A stretch of 64,000 nucleotides of DNA, taken from positions 1 through 64,000 of the forward strand of contig NZ_WIXM01000008.1 in NCBI RefSeq assembly GCF_010993965.1. The letters are read 5' to 3'. A program made the translations under genes and the position numbers. The notes under the pieces are model-generated. The model did not search any database. It saw only the letters and a program-made list of their open reading frames with translations, and was not told the DNA's origin. The number at the start of each line of letters is the position of its first letter. Position 1 is the first letter of the stretch. This document shows, piece after piece, positions 63,200 to 64,000 of this stretch. Source of the DNA: Gracilibacillus sp. YIM 98692. Its GTDB lineage: Bacteria > Bacillota > Bacilli > Bacillales > Amphibacillaceae.

Positions 63200-64000
63200 T
63201 TAGACACCACTATATGACATAAATCCACCATCAACAGGTATACAGGTTCCGGTAACAAACCCGCTTGCTTCTTCATCCACTAACCATAACAATGTGCCAA
63301 GAAGATCCTCTGGAGAACCTAAACGACGCATTGGTGTATGGTCGACAATTTTTTGCATACGTGGAGTTGGAGAACCATCTTCTTTTGTTAGTAAGGAACG
63401 GTTTTGTTCGGTTAAGAAAAAGCCCGGTGCGATGGCATTGACACGTACATTCGCTTCTGCCATATGTACGGCTAACCATTGCGTAAAATTATTGATTGCT
63501 GCCTTTGCGGCACTATATGCAGGTACTTTAGTCATCGGACTTGGTGCACTCATCGAAGAAATATTAATCACAGTTGTTTTTCTTTCTACCATTCTTTTGG
63601 CAAAAATTTGAGTAGGAATGAGCGAACCGATAAAATTCAAATTAAAGACAGAGGAAAAACCTTCTGTTGTCATATCAAAAAAGGAACGCACCTCATCATT
63701 ATCGATGTCATTTTTTTGAAAAACCTCATTTGTCGTACCTCCATCAGGGTGGTTTCCGCCCGCGCCATTAACCAAGACATCACAAGGACCGTAAGCTTGA
63801 AACACTTGCTCTTCTGCTGCTTTTACGGCTTGTTGATCTAACACGTCACATGCAATGGCTAAAGCTTCTCCTCCGTTCTCCTTTATCTCATTGGCCACTT
63901 TTTCTGCTTTTTCGTAAGTACGATTTAAAATCGCTACTTTCATTTCTTGACGTGCTAACTCTTTTGCCATTTCTCCACAAAGCACACCGCCTCCACCCGT
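63200..64000 (-). CDS. uxuB: SDR oxidoreductase, fructuronate reductase (UxuB/YjmF) type, partial
   Basis: This short-chain dehydrogenase has its 5' end outside the window; the frame stays open to base 64000 with a glycine-rich [12 protein letters not shown] start of the NAD(P) fold. NGAGG, the catalytic serine in NISSMSAPS and the YSAAK pair (Tyr and Lys) are present, and it ends [10 protein letters not shown]. The GTG at 63985 is internal and not the start. The long insert between NGAGG and the active site ([17 protein letters not shown]) matches Bacillus D-mannonate oxidoreductases, which interconvert fructuronate and mannonate. It is followed by KDPG aldolase, as expected for glucuronate breakdown. 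Confidence 0.85.
   Translation of the reverse strand, partial: TGGGGVLCGEMAKELARQEMKVAILNRTYEKAEKVANEIKENGGEALAIACDVLDQQAVKAAEEQVFQAYGPCDVLVNGAGGNHPDGGTTNEVFQKNDIDNDEVRSFFDMTTEGFSSVFNLNFIGSLIPTQIFAKRMVERKTTVINISSMSAPSPMTKVPAYSAAKAAINNFTQWLAVHMAEANVRVNAIAPGFFLTEQNRSLLTKEDGSPTPRMQKIVDHTPMRRLGSPEDLLGTLLWLVDEEASGFVTGTCIPVDGGFMSYSGV

Noticed and set aside
1-64000. CRISPR arrays, tRNA or rRNA genes, transposase genes, prophage
   Set aside because: No regularly spaced repeats, no cloverleaf with a CCA-type acceptor arm, no rRNA-like stretch and no transposase or phage domain was recognised on either strand by eye.

Overview
The window looks like the chromosome of an AT-rich, low-GC Gram-positive bacterium of the Bacillaceae. 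The lineage is perhaps a moderately halophilic or soil genus such as Gracilibacillus, Oceanobacillus or a relative; that is inferred and not proven. The grounds are AGGAGG-type ribosome-binding sites with frequent GTG/TTG starts, YesM/YesN-type two-component systems beside carbohydrate ABC importers, a ROK-type XylR divergent from xylAB, a SodF-type superoxide dismutase with the Bacillus N-terminal extension, CcpA-type cre sites, and noncoding palindromic repeats of a kind scattered through Bacillaceae genomes. Almost everything is carbohydrate acquisition and breakdown.

Layout. (1) 0.3-14.7 kb: an alpha-1,6-glucan (dextran / cyclo-isomaltooligosaccharide) type locus. A sensor kinase and response regulator face away from an operon of solute-binding lipoprotein, two permeases, an intracellular GH66, a secreted CITase-like GH66 with two CBM35-like modules, a GH42 beta-galactosidase and an SGNH esterase. 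(2) 14.7-18.9 kb: xylose utilisation, xylA-xylB on the minus strand and xylR divergent, with a readable promoter, a candidate operator and a cre inside the start of xylA. (3) 19.0-19.9 kb: sodF. (4) 20.0-33.7 kb: a minus-strand block with solute-binding protein, two permeases, two sulfatases, two GH3 glycosidases and a ROK regulator. Noncoding palindromic repeats interrupt it; two near-identical composite copies bracket the GH3-ROK pair. (5) 34.0-42.6 kb: a membrane-anchored AraC regulator, a GPH-family sugar symporter with a sulfatase, another sulfatase, and a divergent AraC regulator. (6) 42.7-54.9 kb: a long minus-strand operon of kinase, regulator, solute-binding protein, two permeases and four sulfatases, several with very short or overlapping junctions. 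(7) 55.0-57.2 kb: an AraC regulator (apparently frameshifted near its start) followed by a formylglycine-generating enzyme (FGE), the activator that sulfatases need. (8) 57.3-58.5 kb: a two-gene chromate-transporter-family pair. (9) 58.6-62.2 kb: a large secreted multidomain GH97 alpha-glucosidase. (10) 62.5-64.0 kb: KDPG aldolase and an SDR of the fructuronate reductase/UxuB type; the SDR runs off the window edge.

How it fits together. The striking feature is a sulfated-glycan utilisation region: eight sulfatases, one FGE, two dedicated ABC importers, a symporter and four transcriptional regulators. None of the eight sulfatases nor the FGE has a visible signal peptide. The simplest model is that sulfated oligosaccharides are imported first and desulfated in the cytoplasm, where FGE also works. 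No polysaccharide lyase or endo-hydrolase for a sulfated polymer is present, so the polymer is not identified. Xylose and uronate catabolism nearby fit, but do not prove, a xylose- and uronate-containing sulfated glycan. One sulfatase has CAVAR in place of the CxPxR activation motif. All three ABC operons carry a hairpin or palindromic repeat between the binding-protein gene and the permease genes. No tRNA, rRNA, CRISPR array or transposase gene was seen.
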